Both the position numbers and the translations under genes were made by a program. Below the pieces are notes generated by a model. It was not told the DNA's origin. It made no database searches and saw nothing but the letters and a program-made list of their open reading frames with translations. Shown in pieces: positions 1 through 6,705 of a stretch of 8,897 nucleotides of DNA (positions are counted from its first letter, which is position 1; every line of letters starts with the position of its first letter). The DNA is from Megasphaera elsdenii (GTDB taxonomy: Bacteria > Bacillota > Negativicutes > Veillonellales > Megasphaeraceae): the NCBI RefSeq assembly GCF_020539865.1, contig NZ_JAJBQV010000054.1, positions 1 to 8,897 on the forward strand. Reading direction: 5' to 3'.

Positions 1-91
1 GGCGGGAAAAGTGTTCCACCTCTTCCAGCGGTCCCATTTCTTCAGCAATCAGCAAGCCCATAGCTTCGCCGATAGTAAGCACTTTATTCAT
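1..91 (-). CDS. kdgK: 2-keto-3-deoxygluconate kinase, PfkB family (N-terminal fragment)
   Basis: Only the first 30 codons are in the window; the gene runs off the left edge. It begins MNKVLTIGEAMGLL and continues with a GPLEEVEHF stretch. The first beta strand with an IGE motif, followed by a GPLxxVExF segment, is typical of PfkB (ribokinase-like) sugar kinases of the KDG kinase type. KDG kinase phosphorylates 2-keto-3-deoxygluconate, the product of UxaA, to KDPG in the cytoplasm, so the role fits the genes upstream. The ATG at 91 is preceded by GGAGGC at 97-102 with a 5-nt spacer. That site lies inside the end of the HIT gene, and the two genes overlap by 8 bp. Family membership is seen from the short sequence; the KDG specificity rests mainly on operon context. 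Confidence 0.78.
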   Translation of the reverse strand, partial: MNKVLTIGEAMGLLIAEEMGPLEEVEHFSR

Positions 92-518
92 GGTTTGCCT
101 CCAATTGTGCCTTTATTTTGTCAATCATATCTTCATAGGCGGCATCTGTTAAATAGACACGGTCCGGATTCATGGCAAAGGTACTGTTCCATTCAAAATC
201 ATCTTTGTATTTCGGCACTAAGTGAACATGGAGATGATGCCCTGTATCGGCGTAGGAACCATAATTTACCTTATCCGGATGGAATACCTGATGGATGGCT
301 TTCGCCGCCTTGGCGACGTCGGCAAAAAAAGCATTTCGTTCTTCGCCGCTCAAGTCAATCATTTCACTGACATGGTCTTTATAGGCGACGATGCAGCGAC
401 CGGGATGGCTCTGCTCTTTAAACAGGACCAGCATACTGACCGATAAGTCACAGATGTAAATGCCGAATTTAGCAAGCGGCTCGCCTTTTACACAGTACCC
501 ACAGTTATTATCTTTCAT
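84..518 (-). CDS. HIT-family (histidine triad) protein
   Basis: A 144-residue cytoplasmic protein with the histidine triad HLHVHLV at residues 95-101. By family analogy H97 would be the catalytic nucleophile. An N-terminal CGYC (C6, C9) resembles the zinc-binding CxxC found in many bacterial HIT proteins, and H49 may contribute. HPGRCIVAYKDHV (residues 38-50) matches the usual HIT core before the helix. Known HIT proteins hydrolyse or transfer nucleoside monophosphates (HinT phosphoramidases, Ap4A hydrolases, GalT-like transferases). The substrate here cannot be read from sequence. The ATG at 518 follows GGAGG at 526-530. The gene sits 12 bp after the transporter and overlaps kdgK by 8 bp, so it is a true operon member rather than a neighbour. 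A HIT protein is not part of the textbook hexuronate pathway. The family call is firm; the role is unknown. Confidence 0.93.
   Translation of the reverse strand: MKDNNCGYCVKGEPLAKFGIYICDLSVSMLVLFKEQSHPGRCIVAYKDHVSEMIDLSGEERNAFFADVAKAAKAIHQVFHPDKVNYGSYADTGHHLHVHLVPKYKDDFEWNSTFAMNPDRVYLTDAAYEDMIDKIKAQLEANHE
97..102 (-). promoter_or_regulatory. Ribosome binding site of kdgK inside the HIT gene
   Basis: GGAGGC on the minus strand sits 5 nt before the kdgK ATG and lies entirely within the last codons of the HIT coding region. The HIT stop codon (84-86) lies downstream of the kdgK start (89-91). This arrangement usually gives translational coupling, so the two proteins are probably made in linked amounts. 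Confidence 0.75.
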
Positions 519-530
519 GACAAAGCCTCC

Positions 531-1964
531 TTATTCAATCGTGCCGTGTTCCCATTTACCATGGTTCAAATCATCGGCAATCTTCTTGAATTTATCGTCT
601 GTCAAACCATAGAAGAAATAGAGAATAATAGCAGCAATGCCCAGGGCAACGCCAGGATACAAAGTCATAGCAGCTTTAATGCCCATCAATGTCATTTCAC
701 TCTGAACAGCATTAGCGACGTAACCTGTCAGTACCAGAATGCCAGAACTTACGACAGCTGCCAGAGCCTGGGCGATTTTACGGGAGAAGTTGAACGCCGC
801 ATAAGTAATCCCTTCTTTGCGGATACCGTTGTGCCATTCGCTGTAGTCGATAACGTCGGAAACAAAAGCCCAGGTAACGCCGTTCGGAATAGCTAGAGCT
901 ACGTAGCCGATGGTGACCAATACGATAAAGGTGTAAATATTGGTCGGGATGACGAAGTTCAAGAGGTCTGCCGCACAGCCGATGAGCAGGCCGCCAATAG
1001 CCGTCTTTTTCTTGCCGAACATCTTGACCAGTTTCGGAATGAGCAGGATACCGACGACAGAGCAGCCCATCATGATGCCGTTTACAATCGGCTGCAAGCC
1101 CATATGGCCTAAGTTATATTGGCAGAAGAAAATCATCATCTGGTTATTCGTGTTCATAGCCGAGATAGTAAACAAAGTCATCAAAATAATACATAAAAGC
1201 GGTTTATTAGTAAACACGAGTTTAATATAATCTGAGAATTTTGCTTTCTGTTCATTCTGGGTATTGCGCTTGACCGGAACGTGTTCATGACAGTTGAAAT
1301 AGCAGATGGCAAAACCGATGACGCCGATGATAGACATGACGATAGAAGCGGCAAAGAAGCCTTCATGGGGTGAAGCGAACATGAGGACGACCGGTACGAA
1401 GGCCATGCCGGTAATGAGCTGGGCTCCGATAGATCCAGCCTGGCGGGTCGTCGCCATTTGGCTTCGTTCTTCAACATCACGGGTCATGACACTGGCCAGG
1501 GAAGAATACGGGATATTGGTAAACGAGTAAACAAGCCCCCAGGCCATATAGGCACCATAAGCAAAGAGAATCTTACCAGTCGGCGACAAGTCCGGCATGG
1601 TAAAGGTAATGACCGTTAAAATGGCCAGGATGACAGCCGACGCCATCATGACCGGACGGAATTTGCCGCGCGGGCCGATATTCTTGCGGCCGTCGATGAC
1701 GGAACCGGCGATAGGGTCCATAAAAGCATCAAAGATTTTCGTAAAGGCAAAGATACCGGCTACGGCAGCTGCCGGAATGGTGCAAACATCAATCCAGTAT
1801 TTCGTCAAATAGGCCTGGCCTAAGTCGAACATGAATCCGTTCCCAAAGTCACCAAAACCGTAACAGATTTTTTCACGCCACGATAATTTGACATGGCCTT
1901 CCTTAGAAACTGCCGGCGCAACGGTCTCCGTCTTGTTCGGCAATGTCCCTGCTTGTGTGCTCAT
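531..1964 (-). CDS. GPH-family sugar/hexuronide:cation symporter
   Basis: A 477-residue inner-membrane protein of the glycoside-pentoside-hexuronide (GPH) branch of the MFS. After a polar N-terminus of about 28 residues it has KICYGFGDFGNG (32-43), then about 12 hydrophobic segments. Family hallmarks include FDAFMDPIAGSVIDGR (78-93) with RGKFRP (99-104), the YSSLASVMTRDVEERS loop (153-168), and DVIDYSEWHNGIRKEG (370-385) followed by FNFSRKIAQAL. Known relatives are UidB, MelB and YihP. Context suggests import of galacturonate, glucuronate or short oligogalacturonides with H+ or Na+. The substrate is inferred, and an oligomer is possible even though no lyase or hydrolase is visible here. The start is supported by AAGGAGGG at 1971-1978, which overlaps the uxaA stop codon. 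The gap to uxaA is 12 bp. Confidence 0.92.
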   Translation of the reverse strand: MSTQAGTLPNKTETVAPAVSKEGHVKLSWREKICYGFGDFGNGFMFDLGQAYLTKYWIDVCTIPAAAVAGIFAFTKIFDAFMDPIAGSVIDGRKNIGPRGKFRPVMMASAVILAILTVITFTMPDLSPTGKILFAYGAYMAWGLVYSFTNIPYSSLASVMTRDVEERSQMATTRQAGSIGAQLITGMAFVPVVLMFASPHEGFFAASIVMSIIGVIGFAICYFNCHEHVPVKRNTQNEQKAKFSDYIKLVFTNKPLLCIILMTLFTISAMNTNNQMMIFFCQYNLGHMGLQPIVNGIMMGCSVVGILLIPKLVKMFGKKKTAIGGLLIGCAADLLNFVIPTNIYTFIVLVTIGYVALAIPNGVTWAFVSDVIDYSEWHNGIRKEGITYAAFNFSRKIAQALAAVVSSGILVLTGYVANAVQSEMTLMGIKAAMTLYPGVALGIAAIILYFFYGLTDDKFKKIADDLNHGKWEHGTIE

Positions 1965-1976
1965 AGCACTCCCTCC

Positions 1977-3467
1977 TTATAAAGTAACTCCGTTTTTAAA
2001 TATAGCCAGTTCGTGCTTATCTAGGGCTTCCGATTTCGCATGGACACGACCTGACGCTACGTCAAGAATATATTGGAAAAGGCGGTCTGCTACGGCTTCC
2101 CTCGATTCCCCTTCAGCAATAGTCCCGGCATTGAAATCGATCCAGTTCCGTTTGAAACCGGCCAAGCGACTATTGCTGGAAATCTTAATCGTCGGTACCG
2201 GGCAGGCAAACGGCGTCCCCCGGCCCGTTGTAAACAGCACCATGTGGGCTCCGGCAGCGGCCAGCGCATTAGAGGCTACTAAATCATTACCTGGAGCTTG
2301 CAACAGGTTGAGGCCCTTTTTCGTCGCCCTGTCGCCATAGGCCAGGACATCTTCGACGAGAGCCCGGCCACCTTTCTGAACACAGCCCAGGGACTTATCT
2401 TCCAATGTGGTGATACCGCCGGCCTTATTGCCTGGCGATGGATTTTCATTGATTTTTTCGCCATAACTCATGAAATATTCTTTAAAGTGGTTGATGAGGC
2501 CAACAGTCTTGTCGAAGACTTCCCGGTTTCGTGCCCGATTCATGAGCAATGTTTCGGCACCGAACATTTCCGGCACTTCCGTCAAAATCGACGTACCACC
2601 GGCGGCAATGAGACGATTGGAAATGTCCCCAACTAATGGATTGGCCGTAATGCCCGAAAAGCCATCGGAACCACCACATTTCAAGCCAATCGTCAACAAC
2701 GACGCATCGCAGGGCTGACGATGGAACTGAGCTGCGTAATGGCAGAGTTCTTTGACGATAGCCGTTCCGGCTTCAATTTCATCTTCCACGTCCTGGCAGA
2801 CTAGGAATTTAACACGGTTCGGGTCATAGTCGCCGATAACTTCTTTCATCAAACTGACCTGGTTGTTTTCACAGCCCAGACTCAAGACCAGGACGGCACC
2901 GGCGTTGGGATTGTGAATCAACCCACTTAGTATTTTTTGTGTATGGACCTGGTCATCGCCTAACTGCGAGCAACCATGGGGATGACTATAGGCATAGATG
3001 CCATCGATATTTTCCGTTTTATAGGCCTGGGACGCCGTTTCAATGGCTCTGGCAATATTGTTGACACAGCCGACAGTCGGGATGATCCAGACTTCATTGC
3101 GGATGCCGGCACTGCCATCGCTCCGTTTATAACCCTGGAATTCGTATTTTTTTTCACTTTTCCAGGGAGAACGATCGGCTTTTTCCGGTTCATATGTATA
3201 GTGAAGTAAATCACCGAGTTTACTTTGGACATTCTGCGTATGGACCCAGGCACCGACGGGAATATCCACTTTTGCCATCCCGATGGGGAAGCCGTACTTA
3301 ATGACATCTTCGCCTTTGGCAATAGGCTGCAACGCCATTTTATGACCGGCCGGGATATCCTGGCAAACCATAAAGGTCTTACCGCCAACCGTGACGACGC
3401 AGCCTTTTGCAACGGCGTCAACGGCTACGGCGACATTATCATGAGGATGGATTTGGAATACGTTCAT
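1977..3467 (-). CDS. uxaA: Altronate dehydratase
   Basis: Dehydrates D-altronate to 2-keto-3-deoxygluconate in the cytoplasm; the E. coli enzyme is iron-dependent. The 496-residue length is close to E. coli UxaA. Residues 1 to about 90 form the small SAF-type N-terminal domain (QIHPHDNVAVAV start, ending near the WVHTQN segment). The catalytic UxaA/galactarate dehydratase domain follows. It shows GYKRSDGSAGIRNEVWI (112-128), HPHGCSQLGDD (162-172), LSLGCENNQ (196-203 region), GLKCGGSDGFSGITANPLVG (261-280), and APGNDLVASNALAAAGAHMV (391-410) with TGRGTPFACPVPTIKIS (414-430). H164, C166, C199 and C264 are candidate metal ligands, inferred by analogy. Both domains are in one chain, as in E. coli, not split. 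The gap to uxaB is 3 bp, and AAAGGAG at 3474-3480 overlaps the uxaB stop, which suggests coupled translation. Confidence 0.96.
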   Translation of the reverse strand: MNVFQIHPHDNVAVAVDAVAKGCVVTVGGKTFMVCQDIPAGHKMALQPIAKGEDVIKYGFPIGMAKVDIPVGAWVHTQNVQSKLGDLLHYTYEPEKADRSPWKSEKKYEFQGYKRSDGSAGIRNEVWIIPTVGCVNNIARAIETASQAYKTENIDGIYAYSHPHGCSQLGDDQVHTQKILSGLIHNPNAGAVLVLSLGCENNQVSLMKEVIGDYDPNRVKFLVCQDVEDEIEAGTAIVKELCHYAAQFHRQPCDASLLTIGLKCGGSDGFSGITANPLVGDISNRLIAAGGTSILTEVPEMFGAETLLMNRARNREVFDKTVGLINHFKEYFMSYGEKINENPSPGNKAGGITTLEDKSLGCVQKGGRALVEDVLAYGDRATKKGLNLLQAPGNDLVASNALAAAGAHMVLFTTGRGTPFACPVPTIKISSNSRLAGFKRNWIDFNAGTIAEGESREAVADRLFQYILDVASGRVHAKSEALDKHELAIFKNGVTL

Positions 3468-3470
3468 CTC

Positions 3471-4928
3471 TTACTCCTTTGTCAATTCAGCAATGTGAGC
3501 CTTGACACCGATTTCAGCCATACGATCCAAATGGGCCTTGACAGCATCGGCAAAACCATCGATAGCTGACAGGTCTTCGCCCCACCAGTCACTGCGCGCC
3601 ATAATGGCCTTGACGTACTCAGCTGTACCCTTACCGGCCTGTTCTTTGACAAAGGCCAGTTTGTCTTCATCATCATGGATTTCATAAGTATTGCCCAACC
3701 GCGAGCCGATGAGGCAATGTTCCCCGGCCTGGGTCGTCCGATAGAAGGCCAGAAAAGCCGCAAAGGAATAGGTCAGCCATTTCGGCAGTTTCCCCGTCGC
3801 TGCCAGACTGTCCTTAAAGGTCGGCAGGACGCGGTTTTTCCATTTAGAAATAGAATTCAAGGAAATTGCAAGCAAGGCGTGCTTGACAAAAGGATTTTCG
3901 AAGCGTTCGTATACAGCCTTTGCAAAGGCAACAGCCTTTTCCTTCGGCAAGTTAACCGTCGGTACGATTTCATCAAAAACGGTCTGGTCCAGGGACTGGC
4001 GGATGACCGGATCTTCCATGCACTGGCCGACGTAATCGAGACCGGACAGATAAGCGCCAAGGACCATGGACGTATGAGCCCCGTTGAGGATACGGACTTT
4101 CTGTTCCTTGAACGCCTGGAGGTGATCCGTAAATTCAACGTGGAATTTACTAGAGTTTAATGGCAGCCGTGCAGCTAGGGCCGGATTGCCGATGACCCAT
4201 AAGGAAAACGGTTCGGCCTGGTCGAGCAGCTTATCTTCATAGCCAAGCTCAGCCTGTAAGTCCGCAATGGAATCAGCCGGATAGCCGGCGACAATGCGAT
4301 CGACCAGGGTATCTGTGAATTGGCAGTGCTGGTCCAGCCATTCTTGGAAAGCCGGTTCCAAGTTCCACTTGGCAACATATTGGTTTACACAGTTCCGAAG
4401 AAGTTTACCATTGTTGTCATTCAATTCTGTCGGCAACATGGTCAGCCCCTTATCAGCAGCGCCCTGATAGAAAGTATAGCGTTCATATAGGAATTTTGTC
4501 AGTTTAGCTGGGAAGGTAGCCGGCGGACAATCCGAAAGAGCATCATTTTCATTAAAGACAATGCCAGCATCGGTCGTATTCGATACGACAAATTCCAGCG
4601 AGTCTTCATGGGCCAGGGCCATGAAATCTTCATATTCGTCGCGAGCACTGAGTACAGTCTGGATGGCTGTAATGACCCGGTTTTCTTTATAGACTCTGCC
4701 ATCCTGCTGTCCGCGGAGGCAGACCGTGTAAATATTATTTTGCTTGGCGAAGCGGTCTGTCTTGCCAGCCCGGGGCATGATGACAGCGACGCTGCCATCA
4801 AAACCATTTTCTTCATTAGCTACATCGACTGCGTAGTCAACGAAGGCCCGAAGGAAAACGCCTTCACCGAACTGTAATATACGGACAGGATGTTTTGCTT
4901 TTGTATAAAGTTCACTTACGTTTTTCAT
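3471..4928 (-). CDS. uxaB: Tagaturonate reductase (altronate oxidoreductase)
   Basis: Reduces D-tagaturonate to D-altronate with NADH, the second step of galacturonate breakdown. The 485-residue protein belongs to the polyol-specific long-chain (mannitol) dehydrogenase family and is near the E. coli UxaB length. The Rossmann start is ILQFGEGVFLRAF (17-29), followed by EFVVSNTTDAGI (112-123). The family's catalytic KxxxxNxxH motif is present as KVRILNGAH, with K277, N282 and H285. TSMVLGAYLSGLDYVGQ follows, as expected for UxaB. Fructuronate reductase (UxuB) is a related alternative, but the overall sequence style and the uxaC/uxaA neighbours favour UxaB. GGAGGTG just upstream (4935-4941) supports the ATG at 4928. 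The gap to uxaC is 15 bp. Confidence 0.94.
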   Translation of the reverse strand: MKNVSELYTKAKHPVRILQFGEGVFLRAFVDYAVDVANEENGFDGSVAVIMPRAGKTDRFAKQNNIYTVCLRGQQDGRVYKENRVITAIQTVLSARDEYEDFMALAHEDSLEFVVSNTTDAGIVFNENDALSDCPPATFPAKLTKFLYERYTFYQGAADKGLTMLPTELNDNNGKLLRNCVNQYVAKWNLEPAFQEWLDQHCQFTDTLVDRIVAGYPADSIADLQAELGYEDKLLDQAEPFSLWVIGNPALAARLPLNSSKFHVEFTDHLQAFKEQKVRILNGAHTSMVLGAYLSGLDYVGQCMEDPVIRQSLDQTVFDEIVPTVNLPKEKAVAFAKAVYERFENPFVKHALLAISLNSISKWKNRVLPTFKDSLAATGKLPKWLTYSFAAFLAFYRTTQAGEHCLIGSRLGNTYEIHDDEDKLAFVKEQAGKGTAEYVKAIMARSDWWGEDLSAIDGFADAVKAHLDRMAEIGVKAHIAELTKE

Positions 4929-4943
4929 CGTTTACACCTCCGT

Positions 4944-6353
4944 TTACATCTGAAACTGGAAGTAATTAGCTACGTTGTTATAGCAAATATCTTCGACGAG
5001 CTGACGAAGTGCATCATCATCATTCGGATATTCGCCGTTTTCGACGAGATTGCCAATCCAATTGCAGAGGATACGGCGATAATATTCATGCCGGGCATAG
5101 GATAAGAAGGACCGAGAGTCGGTCAGCATCCCCAAGATGTTGCCAAAGACAGACAAATTAGCAATGCTGGTCATCTGGTCAATCATGCCCTGTTTCGTAT
5201 CGTTGAACCACCAAGCAGCGCCCTGCTGGATTTTACCGCGAACTTCCGGCCCCTGGAAAGCGCCGATGATGGTACCAATCATAGCATTATCATTAGGTGT
5301 ACCCGAATAGAGAATCGTCTTAGGTAGGATATGGAGTTCATTGAGATGATTCAAGAAGGCAATGAGACCTTTGCAGCAATTACCTTCGGCAATGCTGTCA
5401 AAGCCCGTATCCGGCCCTAATTTACGGTACATTTCCGAATTGAGATCCCGCAAGGTAGCAAAATGGAGCTGCATGACCCAACCGCGCTTGTAATATTCAC
5501 CGGCCAAGTAGGTGAGGACAGCCGTCTTATAAGCTTCTGTTTCTTCTTTACTAATGCTTTCGCCTTTCAAAGCTTTGGCAATGATGGCGTCAATGGCTGA
5601 TTCATCAGCTTCGCGGCAGAAAACATATTCCAAAGCATGGTCCGTCGCACGGCAGCCCATTTTTTCAAAGAAAGCAATCCGTTTGTCCATGGCTTTGCGG
5701 ATATCGGCAAAGGTCTTGATTTCGACATCGGCAGCCTGACCGAGGCGGGCCATATAATCGGCATAACCCGCTTTATCGACATTCATCAGTTTATCTGGAC
5801 GCATAGCCGGATAGACTTTAGCACTGCACGTATTTTCATCCTTCAGTTTCTGGTGCCACTTCAAATCGTCTGCCGGATCGTCTGTCGTGCAGATGACTTT
5901 GACGTTGGACTGCTCAATCAAGCCCTGGACACCCATATCTTTTTCCTGTAACTTGGCATTGCAGCGATTGAAGATATCTTCAGCATTCTTTTCGCTCAAA
6001 GGTTCGGTAATGCCAAAATAGCGCTGTAATTCCAAGTGGCTCCAATGATAGAGCGGATTGCCAATGGCTCTTGAAAGAGCTTTCGCATATTCTACGAATT
6101 TTTCCAAGTCTGTCGATTCCGTACCGGTAACTTTTTCTTCTGGCGTCCCGTTTGAACGGATAAGGCGCCATTTATAATGGTCACCGCCGAGCCAGACTTC
6201 GGTAATGCTGCGGAAATGGTGATCTTCTGCGATTTCTTGCGGAGAAATATGGCAATGGTAATCGATAATCGGCATATGTTCTGCATAATCGTGGAATAAA
6301 TGCTTGGCTGTCTCCGTATCCAATAAGAAATCTTTGTCCATGAATCGTTTCAT
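4944..6353 (-). CDS. uxaC: Glucuronate/galacturonate isomerase
   Basis: Isomerises D-galacturonate to D-tagaturonate and D-glucuronate to D-fructuronate, the first cytoplasmic step. The 469 residues nearly equal E. coli UxaC (470). It is an amidohydrolase-superfamily barrel. IIDYHCHISP (29-38) provides H33 and H35 as predicted metal ligands. WLGGDHYKWRLIRSNG (54-69), GNPLYHWSHLELQRYFGI (98-115), VICTTDDPADD (153-163), GWVMQLHFATLRDLN (291-305) and LTDSRSFLSYARHEYYRRIL (410-429) are all characteristic of the family. As first gene of the operon it sits behind a leader of about 80 nt carrying an operator. The ATG at 6353 is preceded by GGGAGGAGA (6362-6370). The in-frame Met5 at 6341 is less well placed relative to that site. 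Confidence 0.97.
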   Translation of the reverse strand: MKRFMDKDFLLDTETAKHLFHDYAEHMPIIDYHCHISPQEIAEDHHFRSITEVWLGGDHYKWRLIRSNGTPEEKVTGTESTDLEKFVEYAKALSRAIGNPLYHWSHLELQRYFGITEPLSEKNAEDIFNRCNAKLQEKDMGVQGLIEQSNVKVICTTDDPADDLKWHQKLKDENTCSAKVYPAMRPDKLMNVDKAGYADYMARLGQAADVEIKTFADIRKAMDKRIAFFEKMGCRATDHALEYVFCREADESAIDAIIAKALKGESISKEETEAYKTAVLTYLAGEYYKRGWVMQLHFATLRDLNSEMYRKLGPDTGFDSIAEGNCCKGLIAFLNHLNELHILPKTILYSGTPNDNAMIGTIIGAFQGPEVRGKIQQGAAWWFNDTKQGMIDQMTSIANLSVFGNILGMLTDSRSFLSYARHEYYRRILCNWIGNLVENGEYPNDDDALRQLVEDICYNNVANYFQFQM

Positions 6354-6412
6354 TTTATCTGTCTCCTCCCAAATATACGGCCGTTATACCATCGGTCATT
6401 CTCACTTTTTAT

Positions 6413-6426
6413 TGTAAGCCCTTACA
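6413..6426. promoter_or_regulatory. Operator O1 (LacI-family type) in the operon leader
   Basis: TGTAAGCCCTTACA has perfect 6-bp inverted arms (TGTAAG/CTTACA) around a CC centre. LacI-family operators are even palindromes of this size, usually with a central CG. The site lies just after the predicted operon start and shares TAAGCxCTTACA with O2. The binding protein is inferred to be the adjacent regulator. A CcpA-like protein is possible because the site resembles a cre element. Confidence 0.72.
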
Positions 6427-6441
6427 CTTATCTTTACCGAA

Positions 6442-6470
6442 AGAATACCATGTCATTACTCAAGTGTCAA
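6442..6470 (-). promoter_or_regulatory. Main promoter of the uxa operon
   Basis: On the minus strand a perfect TTGACA (-35, positions 6470-6465) is followed by a 17-bp spacer and TATTCT (-10, positions 6447-6442, four of six consensus bases). Transcription would start near 6435, giving a leader of about 82 nt before the uxaC ATG. This is the best sigma-70/A-type promoter in the region in the direction of the operon. The downstream operator at 6413-6426 would cover roughly +10 to +23, the usual place for a repressor block. Confidence 0.75.
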
Positions 6471-6514
6471 TATAGTATGATTTTTACATATCAATTTTGA
6501 AAAATTAGCCAATT

Positions 6515-6535
6515 TTTATGCTTTTATTGCATAAA
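6515..6535. repeat. Inverted repeat TTTATGC-N7-GCATAAA
   Basis: Two perfect 7-bp arms (6515-6521 and 6529-6535) are separated by 7 nt. The octamer TTTTATGC at 6514-6521 recurs exactly at 6565-6572, and the inverse form CATAAAAG occurs at 6541-6548, pairing with CTTTTATG at 6564-6571. This set is distinct from the TGTAAG-type operators and may be binding sites for another regulator. Chance in AT-rich DNA is also possible. Confidence 0.4.
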
Positions 6536-6541
6536 TAAATC

Positions 6542-6557
6542 ATAAAAGCGCGTTTAT
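6542..6557. promoter_or_regulatory. Near-palindrome, possible third operator
   Basis: The 16-mer ATAAAAGCGCGTTTAT is palindromic except for one mismatched pair next to the central GCGC. Its core AAGCGC is shared with O2. It may be a weak auxiliary operator for the LacI-family protein, lying 130 bp from O1 and 60 bp from O2 centre to centre. It lacks the TGTAAG arms, so this is tentative. Confidence 0.35.
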
Positions 6558-6602
6558 CTATTCCTTTTATGCCTAGATATATCTGTTTTCCTATTCCAAT
6601 TG

Positions 6603-6616
6603 GTTAAGCGCTTACA
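6603..6616. promoter_or_regulatory. Operator O2 (LacI-family type) near the regulator promoter
   Basis: GTTAAGCGCTTACA contains the perfect 10-bp palindrome TAAGCGCTTA with the central CG typical of LacI-family sites. It agrees with O1 over most of its length. It also matches 12 of 14 positions of the cre consensus for CcpA on either strand, so a catabolite regulator is a competing reader. It overlaps the -35/spacer of a weak plus-strand promoter (TTGGTT, 18 bp, TATAGT at 6624-6629), which would allow autoregulation of the divergent regulator. Confidence 0.7.
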
Positions 6617-6657
6617 TTTAAATTATAGTGATTTCTCATTTTCTCAGAAACAAAGTA

Positions 6658-6666
6658 TGCTATAAT
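6658..6666 (+). promoter_or_regulatory. Extended -10 promoter of the LacI-family regulator
   Basis: TGCTATAAT combines a perfect TATAAT (6661-6666) with the TG extension one base upstream. The -35 region is poor (TTTTCT-like around 6639-6644), as is common with extended -10 promoters. Transcription would start near 6673, about 33 nt before the regulator ATG. A second possible start, TATAGT at 6624-6629, lies further upstream. Confidence 0.65.
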
Positions 6667-6705
6667 GTAAGTAGCACAGATTTTACATAAAGAGGAAAGA
6701 ACGTT

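Larger units (their letters stand above)
6354..6705. other. Shared divergent control region uxaC / lacI-type regulator
   Basis: A 352-bp non-coding, strongly AT-rich stretch between the divergent uxaC and regulator start codons. It holds the operon promoter, an extended -10 promoter for the regulator, two matched 14-bp operators, a third weaker palindrome, and several inverted copies of a TTTATGC-type motif. An 8-bp palindrome ACGGCCGT (6377-6384) lies in the uxaC leader close to the ribosome binding site; its meaning is unknown. I see no convincing small ORF or structured RNA here. Confidence 0.85.

Noticed and set aside
11..370. A 119-codon plus-strand ORF opposite the HIT and kdgK genes.
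   Set aside because: It is antisense to two well-supported genes, has no ribosome binding site, and its composition (rich in H, R, S, P) is that of a shadow frame.
3675..4160. A 161-codon plus-strand ORF opposite uxaB, and a 150-codon one opposite uxaA (1888-2340).
   Set aside because: Both lie fully antisense to conserved enzyme genes with intact motifs, lack recognisable domains, and have no promoter or ribosome binding site of note.
6354..6435. A riboswitch or attenuator in the uxaC leader.
   Set aside because: The leader is only about 82 nt, with one operator and a short ACGGCCGT palindrome; there is no terminator stem with a T-tract and no known riboswitch core.
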